This document shows positions 37,270-47,008 of a stretch of DNA of 64,000 nucleotides, one piece after another. Numbering within the stretch: position 1 is the stretch's first letter; every line of letters starts with the position of its first letter. Source of the DNA: Isoetes taiwanensis (lineage: Eukaryota; Streptophyta; Lycopodiopsida; Isoetales; Isoetaceae); assembly GCA_021234155.1 (NCBI GenBank), contig JAJEKV010000075.1:3343280-3407279 (forward strand), written 5' to 3'. The position numbers were made by a program, and so were the translations under genes. The notes under the pieces were generated by a model. The model was not told where the DNA came from. It made no database searches and was given only the letters and a program-made list of their open reading frames with translations.

Positions 37270-38865
37270 CAGCTCTCTTCAACATCCTGCAACAAAAAAG
37301 CACAAAGCCGGAGTAATACTAAAGCTAGATAGGTTAGAAAATTGCAGAGATCATACAAAATTGAAGAGCCAAAATTGTATCTCTCGCCTCGCAATCCCAT
37401 TTGTCGGGCTTGAAGGAATCCATTCAACTAGATCCATAGAATGCTCAAATGCTTCAAAGATCATTAAAAGATCCATATAATACTCGAAAATACTACTCGC
37501 TTGACCAAGGCAATGGATTGTTTAACTTCGAATTTGCCGATAACCTGCTACAATTCTCCCCCTAAAAAGAAAGTTTGAGGGGAAGGACATACCGATAGAA
37601 AAGATGGGTGATGCTCTGCAAAGAAATTAGCATGATCTTCAGACAAAACTAATTATACAGGATCCACTTGGAGCTCCATAAGTTAAAAAATGAGTTTAAA
37701 CTTGACCCAGAAGAGGAGTTGGACATATCTTCTACACCGCCAGGGTGAACGGTAAATATCCGATAAACCGAATAGATAAATCACGCTTTCATAAACCGAA
37801 TAGATAAATCACGCTTGTGGCATATTCAATCGCAACAACAAAAAAGTCTTCAAATCCAAAATTTATGGATGTGCACCTAGATCACCCGCCTTAAACTTTA
37901 TATGCACGCATCATCCAAGCATTTCCATCACTTTGCTACATATTGCCACGCCAACAAAAAAAAAAAACTATAGCTTCGCGCAAGACTCGATTCTCACATC
38001 AACAAAAACTTCAGGAAAAATCTATTGACGATTCCTCATACAGCTGCAGCAGCAGTAAATTCGCTTGTCGAACTCCTTATATTGCTCAGAAGTATCTGCA
38101 CCTAGGATCGTTGTCTACTCCGATTTGGAGAAGGAAGAATAAGCCGCTTACCAGAAACAAGACATAGGCGTTGCCAAGAGCACGCTTGCCCTGAAGAATA
38201 TTTCGGTCCTTTTCTATGGTATAGCCTATGCATGAGTAAAAAAGACATTGATTATATCTAGAGGCGCAGATGCAGAGCGCCAGGATATTATCGAATACAG
38301 CCGAGATAGGAGACAATAAGAACAGAGCGATTGAACAAAGATTTGGTATATAAATAGGAGCAAGCGCAGGAAGAAACCAAGCAGAAAGAAGAAACGCGAA
38401 AAAAAACTGAGGCAGGTAGTTTTTGGCGGCAGATTATTCGTCGGAGCATACAGAGACATTCGATGCAACCTGAACTTTGGAGCTGGGCAGCGACCACCGA
38501 AATGCCAATCTCGAATTTGTTTGGAGCAGATTTGCGCTTCAGTTCCAAGCTCTGCCACTGCTCATCACCACCATGGACCGTGGCCGCCTTGGCCACGAAA
38601 ACACATTCGAAATAAAATCTATTTTTTTTTTCAAGCTTCATTTCTTTTCTCTTCTTCTTCTTCTATAGCCTACTCTTTTTTAAGCTCCATGCCACGTAAT
38701 TAATTGTAATTAATGGCTCATTAAAAATTGTTGCCACCTCATTATGTCAAATGACACCTCATCATGTGGCTTTAATGGGGCATTAAATATTGCTGCCACC
38801 TCATCATTTAATATTAATTGCATATAATATATAGGTGGCAACATCTGGGCCATTGATCCAGCACA
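37270..38865. other. Unassigned DNA
   Basis: A 28-bp duplication (ATAAACCGAATAGATAAATC) occupies 37,763-37,816. Overlapping frames on both strands at 38,086-38,703 are rich in Phe, Leu and Ser and carry no motif. From about 38,700 there are TTAAT and GGTGGCA phrases that grade into the next repeat. Confidence 0.3.
37763..37816. repeat. 28-bp tandem duplication
   Basis: Two copies of ATAAACCGAATAGATAAATC plus ACGCTT, identical over 26 bp. Confidence 0.85.
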
Positions 38866-39096
38866 TTCAACGACCGAGATCAAAAGCCCCAAATAAGGGG
38901 GGTGCTTGGGGTGGATTGAGGTGGCTCCACCGTATCGCCTGATCTCGATCCGACCGGCCGGTCCAGTACACACCAAAAATCTCTATATACATTTGGTACA
39001 CTTGGGGTGGATTGAGGTGGCTCCACCAGGGCCGTCGGATCTCAGATCTGGACGGTCCAGGCGGCGACACCAAAATCTCTATATACATTTGGTACA

Positions 39097-39192
39097 CTTA
39101 TATAATTGTATATATATAACAGATATTATATTATATATATATTATATATATATCATATCATAATATCCCTTATATATATACAATTATATAAG
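39097..39192. repeat. Perfect 22-bp TA-rich palindrome arms
   Basis: CTTATATAATTGTATATATA plus TA at 39097-39118 is exactly complementary to 39171-39192. The 52-bp interior is itself almost pure A/T with ATAT alternation. Confidence 0.9.
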
Positions 39193-39195
39193 CAC

Positions 39196-39294
39196 CCCCC
39201 TTATTTCTAGAGATTTTGGTGTCACCGCGTGAGCCGTCCAGATCTGAGATCAATGGTTCACGCGGTGACACCAAAATCTCTAGAAATAAGGGGG
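39196..39294. repeat. 40-bp inverted repeat (39/40 matched), 19-nt loop
   Basis: Arm 39196-39235 begins CCCCCTTATTTCTAGAGATT and pairs with 39255-39294, which ends AATCTCTAGAAATAAGGGGG. There is one mismatch near the loop. The loop contains GATCTGAGATC-like sequence. The arms are almost identical, so the fold-back is young. Confidence 0.92.
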
Positions 39295-39430
39295 CAGCTT
39301 ATTTGAAATTGATCTCATCCGTTGAATGTGCTTAATGAGCGGCCAAGATTGAAAGCCCTCTTATTTGGGGCTTTTAATCTAAGGCATTGAATTTGTTGTC
39401 AATGGTCGAGATTTAGCCAGGTCATTGCAT

Positions 39431-39781
39431 TGCATTGCATTAAATGTCAAGTAATGGGGTGGCAAGGCAATTAATGTTCAAATTGTGAGGTGGCAAGGGA
39501 ATTAATTGTCCCCATTAAATAATTAAATAACACAAGATAAGAACAAAGATGGACCTACGAAAAGAAGTTAATTTCATCTTTTATCAATTAAATTCGTCCA
39601 TTTTCTTTTTACTTGAGCCGCATAGTGCCGATGAAGATGAAAGACACCATAGCCGAGCTTGCACAGCGGATCAAGAGGGCAAGACAGCGATTTGATGCCT
39701 GCTTCGGTAACATCGGACCTTTATCATGCAGTTGCAATCTAACAGGAGTCGACATTTTACAGGGACAAGAATTAACAGGAC
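39431..39781. other. Spacer upstream of the AGP-like sequence
   Basis: Contains a short (CATTG)n run at about 39,424-39,438 and GGGGTGGCAAGG/GAGGTGGCAAGG repeats near 39,457-39,498. It may include the promoter or leader of the AGP-like sequence. No clear TATA box was assigned. Confidence 0.3.
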
Positions 39782-40085
39782 ATGGCATTGGATTGCCGAA
39801 GTGCAGCCTTCCTTGCATTGGTTCTGCTGTTTCTAAATGCAATTTTAGTTCAGGCGCAAGAACCTCCGATGGTACTTCCGGCGTCATGGCTTTGGTCGCC
39901 ATCGCCAGATTTGTTTGGAGCTCCTTCTATATTTCCAGCAGAAGCTCCTCCTCCTGTAACTTAGTGGCTCCCACTGCTCAGCCTCTTGCACAGGATTTCT
40001 CGTTTCCACCGTCGGGATCACCTTTCACTCCTCCAATTTCATCCCCGGCTCCTTCACCATCCTTCTCTTTTTCACCTAAAAGCTA
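39782..40085 (+). pseudogene. Arabinogalactan-protein-like peptide with a frameshift
   Basis: The frame from ATG 39782 encodes a typical signal peptide (MALDCRSAAFLALVLLFLNA, then ILVQAQ). A Pro/Ala/Ser stretch including SPSPDLFGAPSIFPAEAPPP follows, and it stops at TAG 39962-39964. The same composition continues at once in another frame (VAPTAQPLAQDFSFPPSG, SPFTPPISSPAPSPSF) to a TAA at 40083. A single-base indel between about 39,950 and 39,965 would join them. Arabinogalactan proteins are secreted wall glycoproteins with Ala-Pro, Ser-Pro and Thr-Pro dipeptides. The length (~100 residues) fits a small AGP, but no C-terminal GPI-anchor hydrophobic tail is evident. The frameshift could be real or a sequencing error, since most of it looks well preserved. 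Confidence 0.5.
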
Positions 40086-40489
40086 ACTGAAAAGCTAAAT
40101 GAAAATCAAAGTAACAAGTCAGTAAGATGATTCTCCCTGCTTTACGGACATTGCTGCTTCTCTTCTTGGCCTCGGCAGCACCATCGGACCAGACTCTGCT
40201 TCTTCGTTGGCATCTACGGCGGGCAGCTATGTAGCCTCCTAGTCTCTGTTTTTAAGCTATGTTGCAGACGATGTTGGTGGTGTTTTGAAGAGAGGGCTAT
40301 GGCAGTTCGCTGGATTCACCGGAACGGTTTGGGGCATTACAAATGATGGCTTTAAGAAGATAATCATTGAATGTATTGCTGAAGTTATCTTGCATGGTAA
40401 TATTGCTGTACAATACAACTACTCTGTGTGTCCTTGTGTATCTCTACTAGTGTTTATTGTGACTCTGACTATTTTATGTTCTTTGATAG
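40086..40489. other. Region between the AGP-like sequence and the methyltransferase exons
   Basis: A plus-strand frame at about 40,258-40,400 reads VADDVGGVLKRGLWQFAGFT, then GTVWGITNDGFKK, and is protein-like but unrecognised. The sequence TGTTTATTG...CTTTGATAG forms a good intron 3' end at 40,489. Confidence 0.35.
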
Positions 40490-40739
40490 GGGGCAGTTTG
40501 CCAATGAGATCAAGGATCAAATGCATCGGGACTTTTTTAATTGTTTGAAAGATGGAATAGAGGTAAGTTGTAAGTGCTCCTTGCGTTGCTAGCTTACAGT
40601 TCATGGGATCTTCTGTGCGTGTTCAGATTGATGGCGAAATCGTCAAGCCTGTGCTTTGTCTATCATGGTATCCGGAGAATCTGGCATGGCATCTTAGTTT
40701 GTCTAGGATGCAATTGCACAAACTGCCAATACTTGAAAG
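40490..40739 (+). pseudogene. Two exons of a Trm4/NSUN2-type RNA cytosine-C5 methyltransferase
   Basis: Exon A (40490-40562) reads GQFANEIKDQMHRDFFNCLK then DGIE, and ends at a GTAAGT donor. Exon B (40627-40739, after GTTCAG) reads IDGEIVKP, then WYPENLAWHLSLSRMQLHKL, and ends at GTAGGA. Plant and yeast Trm4/NSUN2 proteins have this segment just N-terminal to the SAM-binding methyltransferase core. The block W-Y-P-[DE]-N-L-A-W, followed by S-R-M-Q-[LI]-x-K, is characteristic. Both exons are in phase and have no stops. The catalytic core (cysteines, SAM motifs) and the preceding exon were not found in the next 5 kb, so this is most likely a fragment. A gene with very long introns running on cannot be excluded within those limits. 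Confidence 0.72.
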
Positions 40740-42265
40740 GTAGGAGTTGTAGTTGCTTTCATGCAAAGGTTTATGGCCGAATATGGCTTTGGATGTTTGC
40801 ATTTTTTTTTGTTTTCTTTTTATCATGGGCAATTATATATGCCACCTTCTGCATGCGGCCTTTAATGGCACCCACTATTTTTTTGATTTGAAGCTTTAGG
40901 AGAAAGGATATCTTAACGTCGGCGAGAAACCGCTTGGGTCTATGAGACCAACGTTCGTCAAGGGGAACATTGCAGCCATCTAGATATGTGCATAAAAAGG
41001 AAAGCTGAAACATTGAAATAAGAAATTTTTTGTCTTTTTTTCTAGCTAAGTTACTTGCTGAAAGCACGACTTGATGTCCATCTTGTTTCTACTCTTAAAG
41101 GTCTACTTATGTCTTTTCTTATCTGCCCGCTTTATTTTTCACGAGACTTCCATGGTCACCCCTTTTATGACTTGGATTGGATGGTCCAGTTAGAGGGCCT
41201 GACTTCCTTTCGTTATTGTTATCACCCAATGACAAGGAGAGTGATCGGCCTTTGTGTAGAGTCGATTCCCCATCCAGTCCTCTCTCCAGCATGTTTGTTC
41301 AACACATTTCCTTTATGATCAGTTGTTTGGTAAAAGGAATAGAGCTATGTATTTCTGGTCCTCATATCTAATGGATTTGAGGAGGTAGTTTCATGAAAGA
41401 GCCAGTGAAACCTGCCTCATATTTGTAAAAATAAGTATTTCTCAGACTCAATTGCATTCAAATGACATAGCTTGCAAATTCTCTTCATGGGCTGGACCTT
41501 AGGTCTGGCCAGCTTCGATCTCAAGCTGATGAAATGAGACCCTGAGCTACCCAATAGCATGTCTCACCTTATATGTGCCATATTCAACTACCCTGCGTGC
41601 TGAAGCCATCGTCATTTATCTCAAGACAATGATATTTATAGAATTGCATCTTGGTGGGCAACTCGCTTGGAATCAACGATGTCCTGGATTTGTATAAATA
41701 TCCCAGATCATGTCGGATTAACTGATTCATATCTCTTTAGAGTCTCCTTTTAGCTCCAGGTTATGTAGCATTATTGGCTGCAGCCATGCTGTATGGAAAG
41801 AAGGCAAGCCGGCTTCGCCATGGAGGCGCCGGAGGTCCCAGCATGTCTGCCTCATCCAGACTCTCCTCTATTTGATTCTTCCGAACAACTTTACATTTCA
41901 TCACTTGCTCTCCTCAGATGCTCAAATACGGTAACTCAATTTTCCACTGACTCAGTAATGATACTCTATCTGGTTGGCAAATTTGATCCAATGTCTGCTT
42001 ACTCGTCACATAGAGCTGGGGTTCCTATGGGAGTTATGGGTCTCATGCTTGGGGTTGATGAATAGACAGTTTGAGTTGTGGACGTATTTGCCATGCCACA
42101 AAGTGGTACTGGAGTTAGTGTTGAGGCTGTGGGCCCTGTCTTTCAGATGAAATAAGACTTCCTGATAGCATGTATTTCTCTGGAATAAAATGATGTATTG
42201 CGGTTGTTGTGTTGTGGGCTCCAGTTAGAGTTGTATTGAAAAGCGGGATGGTTGGAGGTTGCTTT
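40740..42265. other. Unassigned DNA after the methyltransferase exons
   Basis: No methyltransferase core is seen. Plus-strand frames at 41,055-41,371 and 41,793-42,065 are unrecognised. The latter ends FDPMSAYSSHRAGVPMGVMG and may be an exon remnant. Confidence 0.3.
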
Positions 42266-42355
42266 ATAAGCATTAGTCTAATACTGTGCTTCTTTGTTGC
42301 AGAATGTTGAAGCATGATATGTAAATAGTGGATGCCATGATCATCGAATTCCATC
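42266..42355 (+). pseudogene. Exon-like block, copy 2 (paralogue of 11.11-11.20 kb)
   Basis: The intron end (AGCATTAGTCTAATACTGTG, then CTTCTTTGTTGCAG) and the first ~50 bp of exon match 11,110-11,205. The coding frame is broken here: a stop replaces the Cys codon (AAGCATGATATG versus AAGGATGCTATG) and similarity fades after GATGCCATGATCATCG. This is the more decayed copy. Confidence 0.6.
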
Positions 42356-42448
42356 ATCGGCTTCATTCCGACATTGGATCGATCTGCCCCTATAGCAGGC
42401 ATGTCTTTTCTTCTCGCCCATGTTTTAAGCCATTATGTTGTCTTCCTT

Positions 42449-42558
42449 TTTCCATTGCGGGTGCCAGATGTTTTTTATCGGAGCTTTTCTGCTTTTACTA
42501 GCCTTTCCATTGCGGGCGTCAGATGTTTTGTATCGGAGCTTATCTGCTTTTACTATCC
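42449..42558. repeat. 55-bp tandem duplication
   Basis: Two copies starting TTTCCATTGCGGGYGYCAGA and ending TCTGCTTTTACTAKCC, with about five differences. Confidence 0.85.
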
Positions 42559-43014
42559 TTTGAGAACTAAAATGTCAGGGCAGTAGTTTCTATGGTAGCC
42601 AGTTCTGGGTTCTGTGGCATTCTTTCCTCTTGGATTTAGAAGGCGGCAGTTTCAGGATTATATGTTTCAGCTTGCAGTCTATCCTTTGAGTACGTCATGT
42701 CAAGATGCAGATGAAACTTCATGCAGATAGAAAATATCTGTATTATAGACAACAGTCAGTAATTTCAAGAATATCTTCTTGCATTAGCCACTTAATCAGG
42801 TAATTTTTTGCTATTGAATCAGCGAGTTCAACTTAGTAGACTGTGTTCTCATTCAAAGTGTCTCTACATCTGCAAGATGACACATAAATGACATAGTATA
42901 ATCCTAATGCTTATGGACAATTAGGTGTTGCTAACTGTCTTGCACCATTAATGGCTAATCAGATATACTTCCCATGCTCTTAAATGGCATTAAGGCAGAT
43001 CGATCAAGTCTGGG

Positions 43015-43458
43015 ATGTATTCTACTGTTTTATCTGAGGTCCATTCTATATGCTCGAAGAAAAAAATTGAATGGCAAGAACAGTATGCTGGTCGGTCTTT
43101 CCCCATTGCTTTAAGGAAGAGAATGAGGCATGGCATGGGAGCAGAATTAGAGATGGTCCCACAGGAGTTGCATTTGCAAGAAAGGGAACCGATGCAGTTC
43201 CGCATTGACATGATCAAAATGTTGCTGAACAGAATGTGCCAAAAGGATATTCTCCCAACTCTTTCTGCTTGCTTTAACTGTTGTCTATCCAACCTTTCAG
43301 AATGGCACAAAAAATTGCATGTCGCTTTCTTAGAGACGAGGCACACATGGCACAATCCAGACCTTTTCAAGCTTGGCAACACTTGCAATAGAATCAATGA
43401 AAAAAGCATCTATAAAATTATTGACAGAGACAAAGCAAACCTTGATGAACAGCGATGA
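43015..43458 (+). CDS. Unrecognised 147-codon open frame
   Basis: A continuous frame with Met- and Lys/Arg-rich sequence (for example ALRKRMRHGMGAELEMVPQE). A 139-codon frame runs on the other strand, so openness alone is weak evidence. No signal peptide, membrane segment or known motif. It lies among other exon-like remnants (42.3, 43.9, 44.9 kb) and may belong to the same decayed locus. Confidence 0.2.
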   Translation: MYSTVLSEVHSICSKKKIEWQEQYAGRSFPIALRKRMRHGMGAELEMVPQELHLQEREPMQFRIDMIKMLLNRMCQKDILPTLSACFNCCLSNLSEWHKKLHVAFLETRHTWHNPDLFKLGNTCNRINEKSIYKIIDRDKANLDEQR

Positions 43459-43879
43459 TATCTGCTAATTCTTTGTATGAGTTTCTCGTGGTAAGTGATC
43501 TAAGATACCTGGTCTTTTCCCCTTGGTGTTATTTGAAACTGGGGTAACTTCTTTTCCTTGATGTGTCAGGGATTTGGTGACGTTTTTAAAGTTGTAGAGA
43601 TTGACATCCACTAGAGATAATTCAGAAAAGCTTTTTTTTATCAATCAGGTAGGAAGATTGCCATAACTTACAAAAGAAAGCTCTACTTTTTGTGCATTAG
43701 GTGATAAGGGACAGAGTCTGTATATAAATTTAAGCAAAACCATAAAGTTGCCATTATTTGAGACGGAGCATGATCCTGATTCTGAACAGAATTATGACAG
43801 CTAAATAATTAAATTTTGTTAGTCAAAATAGTTGAGCAATAAGCTAGAAACTGTGATGCTCATGCTTATGTTATTGCAG

Positions 43880-44230
43880 GTATTTTCAACACTTTGATCC
43901 CGGTTTTTGTGTTTGCTCAGTGCCATTTGGTTTACAAGTTAGGAATGCTCCAGTTTTCAATTATAGTACAGAGATCCTTCAGCTTGGATGTCCTAGGAGA
44001 CCATTGCCAGCACGTCTTCCTCTGCAGCAACAAATGCGTGCATCTTCAGGTCAAGTTTTCATGCACAAGATGCAATATTTTGATCCTGGCTTTTGTGTTG
44101 ACCAGTGACCGTTGGGTTTACAAGGTAGATATGCTCCAGTTTTCAATTATAATGCAGAGATGCCTCACCTTGGATGCCCTAGGAGACCATTGCCAGCACA
44201 TCTTCCTGAGCAGCAACACATGCATGTAGC
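43880..44230 (+). repeat. 187-bp tandem duplication of an exon-like block
   Basis: Copy 1 follows TTATTGCAG (43879) and reads FDPGFCVCSVPFGLQVRNAP, then VFNYSTEILQLGCPRRPLPA. Copy 2 begins near 44,082 with FDPGFCVDQ, a stop, then PLGLQGRYAPVFNYNAEMPH and LGCPRRPLPAHLPEQQ. The copies are ~85-90% alike by eye. Copy 2 has a TGA stop at 44,106, so the duplicated coding is not intact. Family unknown. Confidence 0.6.
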
Positions 44231-46860
44231 AACACATGCATGCACCTGGAGGGCATGGGACATCGATAAGTTTTCATGCACAAGACGCAATAATGGGTGC
44301 TTTGGTGCTGGTCATAGCAATGATGCATTTGGCTCTGGTCAGAGCAATATACATCCTCCCATGACAAGAAAGGTATTGTATAGCTTTGTTATGCTGAAAT
44401 TCATATGTAAAGATATTGCCACATGATATTCCAGCAAAAAGTGTAAGAATCCTAGCTTCAATGCCAATCTGGTAACTGAAAGATGACTGTAAATAGAAGC
44501 CCTTTCTTTGATCCAGAGAACAAAAGAAAAGAAGAGAATTAACGTTATCCCAAAGTCTAAATATTTCAATAGAAACATGTAGAACTTGAAAAATGGATGG
44601 ACAATGCAGATGGCCTGCAACTTGATCTAGAATTCCATGTTTGAATCCCAATAACATGTCAATTTTCTTAACCTGCCTCCAATTGATCATTGATATTCAG
44701 CAATTAAGCATGACAAGAGTATATAATGTTTTGAATTTAAATAAGTTGGAAAAAGACATACAGCCTTGGCAAAAATGACAGCCTTGGCAAGAATGACGCT
44801 CAACGAAATGTATGAATCATGCCCCTTTAGGTTGAAGTCCATAGGTGTAGCTGCTATTAAGATTAATGCTGTGAACTATGGTTAGCTACCTCCCATTTTA
44901 TTCTAGAGTTCTTTTTCTTTGTAGGTCATTTACAACATGCAAGAAGAGCTTGTGCAGTTGCAGCCAGATTTGAGAAAGGAATTGATTGTGATTCCGAACC
45001 TATCCTTTCTATGACACGCCTTAACTAGATGAGTGAATGGGAACGAGTCAACTAGAATTCCATCTCATCTAAGGAAAAGCTTCCCCAAATACGAGTCATA
45101 AATACTGTCTTTGCAGGGTCCTGCTAAAGGCTTGGCTATATACATGACCTCTTGCATAATGATAAGCCATTCAGTGTGTGCCTAAAAATCTAGAAGAAAG
45201 CTACCACAGCATTTATGCATATCGAGTATTGCATTTTGGCATTACTTTTTTCGTGTAGTTTTGCCAAGAATCGAAGAGCCAAATCTTCACATCTGCAAGA
45301 TGGAGTAAACCATAGGGACTGCATCTTCTGAGCAGCAAGTTGTCCCATTTTTCGAGCTCTTTGAATATGCTGATCGCTTGGATTATTTTCTTTATGACAA
45401 TCGGAAGCCTTGGAGCCAACAGTGCTGTATTAATCTTGTGCATCTGTTTGCAGGCACCTAAGGGACAGCAGAAACCAATGGAGCAAATAATTTGCAGTTG
45501 ACTATTATAGCCAAATTCGAGTTCTTTGCATTTAAGATTGCCACAACCCTGTCCAATTCACATGCTTGTGATCATATGATGTTGCTAACCGAATATGTTG
45601 TCTCTATTGTGGAATTCAAGCCCTTAACAATAACATGCAAGAATATGCTATTCTAAAAAAAACCGACATCAAGAGTCCGTTTATGTCCAATACATCTAGA
45701 CAATGCAGGCTCTATCAACACATTAGGCACTTTACAAAATTCTTAATTGTGAGCAAAGGCCTGGATATCGCGAGCAAAGGCCTGGATTATTGCTCTTAGT
45801 TGTAGCATTTTTGGCATATTGGAAGGCATCCTCCCCTAATGAAAAAGGGATATGGGAAACCTAAATTTCGCTCAATCCCTCAAAGTACAACATTGCAAAA
45901 TGAGGCAAAAGAGAACAACTACACATCATTGTCGCTTCATGGTCTTGCGAAAAGCTTTCTCATATCGATTCAAGAGCTAGATGGCATTATCACTTCAGCA
46001 ACTTGTGGATGAGTCATTTGACGACCTACAAGGCTTTTGCATATGTTTATAACTCTTAAAAATAGACAATCATGGTCAACATAATGCACGCATTGAAAAG
46101 AAACCTCATCGAATCCATATAATGTTAGCCCATATAGCTGACCATCTCAAACCTAAATCAAGCACAATTAAATTGAACCCATTCAGTTAACCTTTCTATT
46201 TGCGATGACAACAATTAGCATAGTTTGATGCCAGGAATAACTATATTCTCATTCCACTTGAGTCTCAACTTTAGTCTCACTCCACTTTAGTCTCAACTTA
46301 GAGTTATGGAGGTAAGCCTTCATTTTGTGCAGTGTTAGATTTGAATCATTTGACAACCTATAAGGCTTTTGCATCTATCTAAACTCTTAAAATAGACATC
46401 ATGATTGACGTAACATGTTCATTGAAAAAAAATCTCATCTCTATAGAGCCTTTAGAATAAAGAGGGATCTTAAGGTAATTGAGGGGAATTCATAGAATTT
46501 TATCAAATCTAAGAGTGTGTTTCGTTGAAATGACTTGACACACAATGACCAATCGATTTAATACACTCCATCTAGATATATCATTCACATTGGGTGTGCT
46601 TTGGAATGAATCTTTATATAATCTCAAGGAATACTGATAGTATCCTGGAGAATCCTTATAGATTCTTGGAAAACCTATGTACATACATTCGATTTCGTAC
46701 ATAAGTTTCTTGGCAAATTGTGACATCAAATTTGCACATTTTTCAAATTGCTATGATTGCGACGCATATCTGGATTAGGAGCCAACATTCAACACTTCAT
46801 GGTGTGCATATTAAAAGATGATAGTGCAACTCTCTTGAATTCGGACTTGAACAAACAAAA
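44231..46860. other. Unassigned DNA with exon-like traces
   Basis: At 44,926-45,015 a TTTCTTTGTAG acceptor is followed by [20 protein letters not shown] then IVI, an unrecognised exon-like frame. Short duplications occur at 44,761-44,797 (period 18), 45,751-45,790 (period 21) and about 46,258-46,300 (AGTCTCAACTT). Nothing else was recognised. Confidence 0.3.
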
Positions 46861-46869
46861 CTTTGTTAT

Positions 46870-46994
46870 TTACCTATGAATTCTTCTAACTTAATTGTTG
46901 GCACTCAATAGATACTGATCTTATTAAGCTTGGATTTTGCTCTTAGATGTTTATAAACTTTAGCAAACATACCCATTGATAGTACAAAAACTTG
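46870..46994 (-). mobile_element. Terminal motif of the TA-targeting repeat
   Basis: From 46994 inwards on the minus strand: CAAGTTTTTGTACTATCAAT, then GGGTATGTTTGC and ACATCTAAGAGCAAAATCC, then AGTATCTATTGAGTGCCAAC. It matches 32,217-32,300 over about 80 bp. It abuts a TA-rich tract (46,995-47,008), and the first minisatellite element begins on the far side. Confidence 0.75.
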
Positions 46995-47008
46995 TAATAT
47001 ATATATAA

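Larger units (their letters stand above)
38866..39430. repeat. TA-centred palindromic repeat cluster (interspersed family, copy 2)
   Basis: It starts with AAAAGCCCCAAATAAGGGG. Two 96-bp tandem units follow, beginning CTTGGGGTGGATTGAGGTGG at 38905 and 39001, each ending CTCTATATACATTTGGTACA. Next comes a TA-rich palindrome (39097-39192) and a long inverted repeat (39196-39294). The motifs GCCGTC, AAAAGCCCC and TTATTTGGGGCTTTTAATC tie it to the copies at 3.8, 58.3 and 60.3 kb. Non-coding; probably a nest of fold-back (MITE-like) elements. Confidence 0.8.

Noticed and set aside
38575-38605. GTGGCCGCCTTGGCCAC as a third copy of the GC hairpin
   Set aside because: The stem is shorter and different, and the flanks do not match the 1.77 and 8.0 kb copies.
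39613-40086. 157-aa open frame as a single protein
   Set aside because: Its first two thirds are out of frame with the signal peptide and Pro-rich start. Only its last ~40 codons continue the AGP-like sequence.
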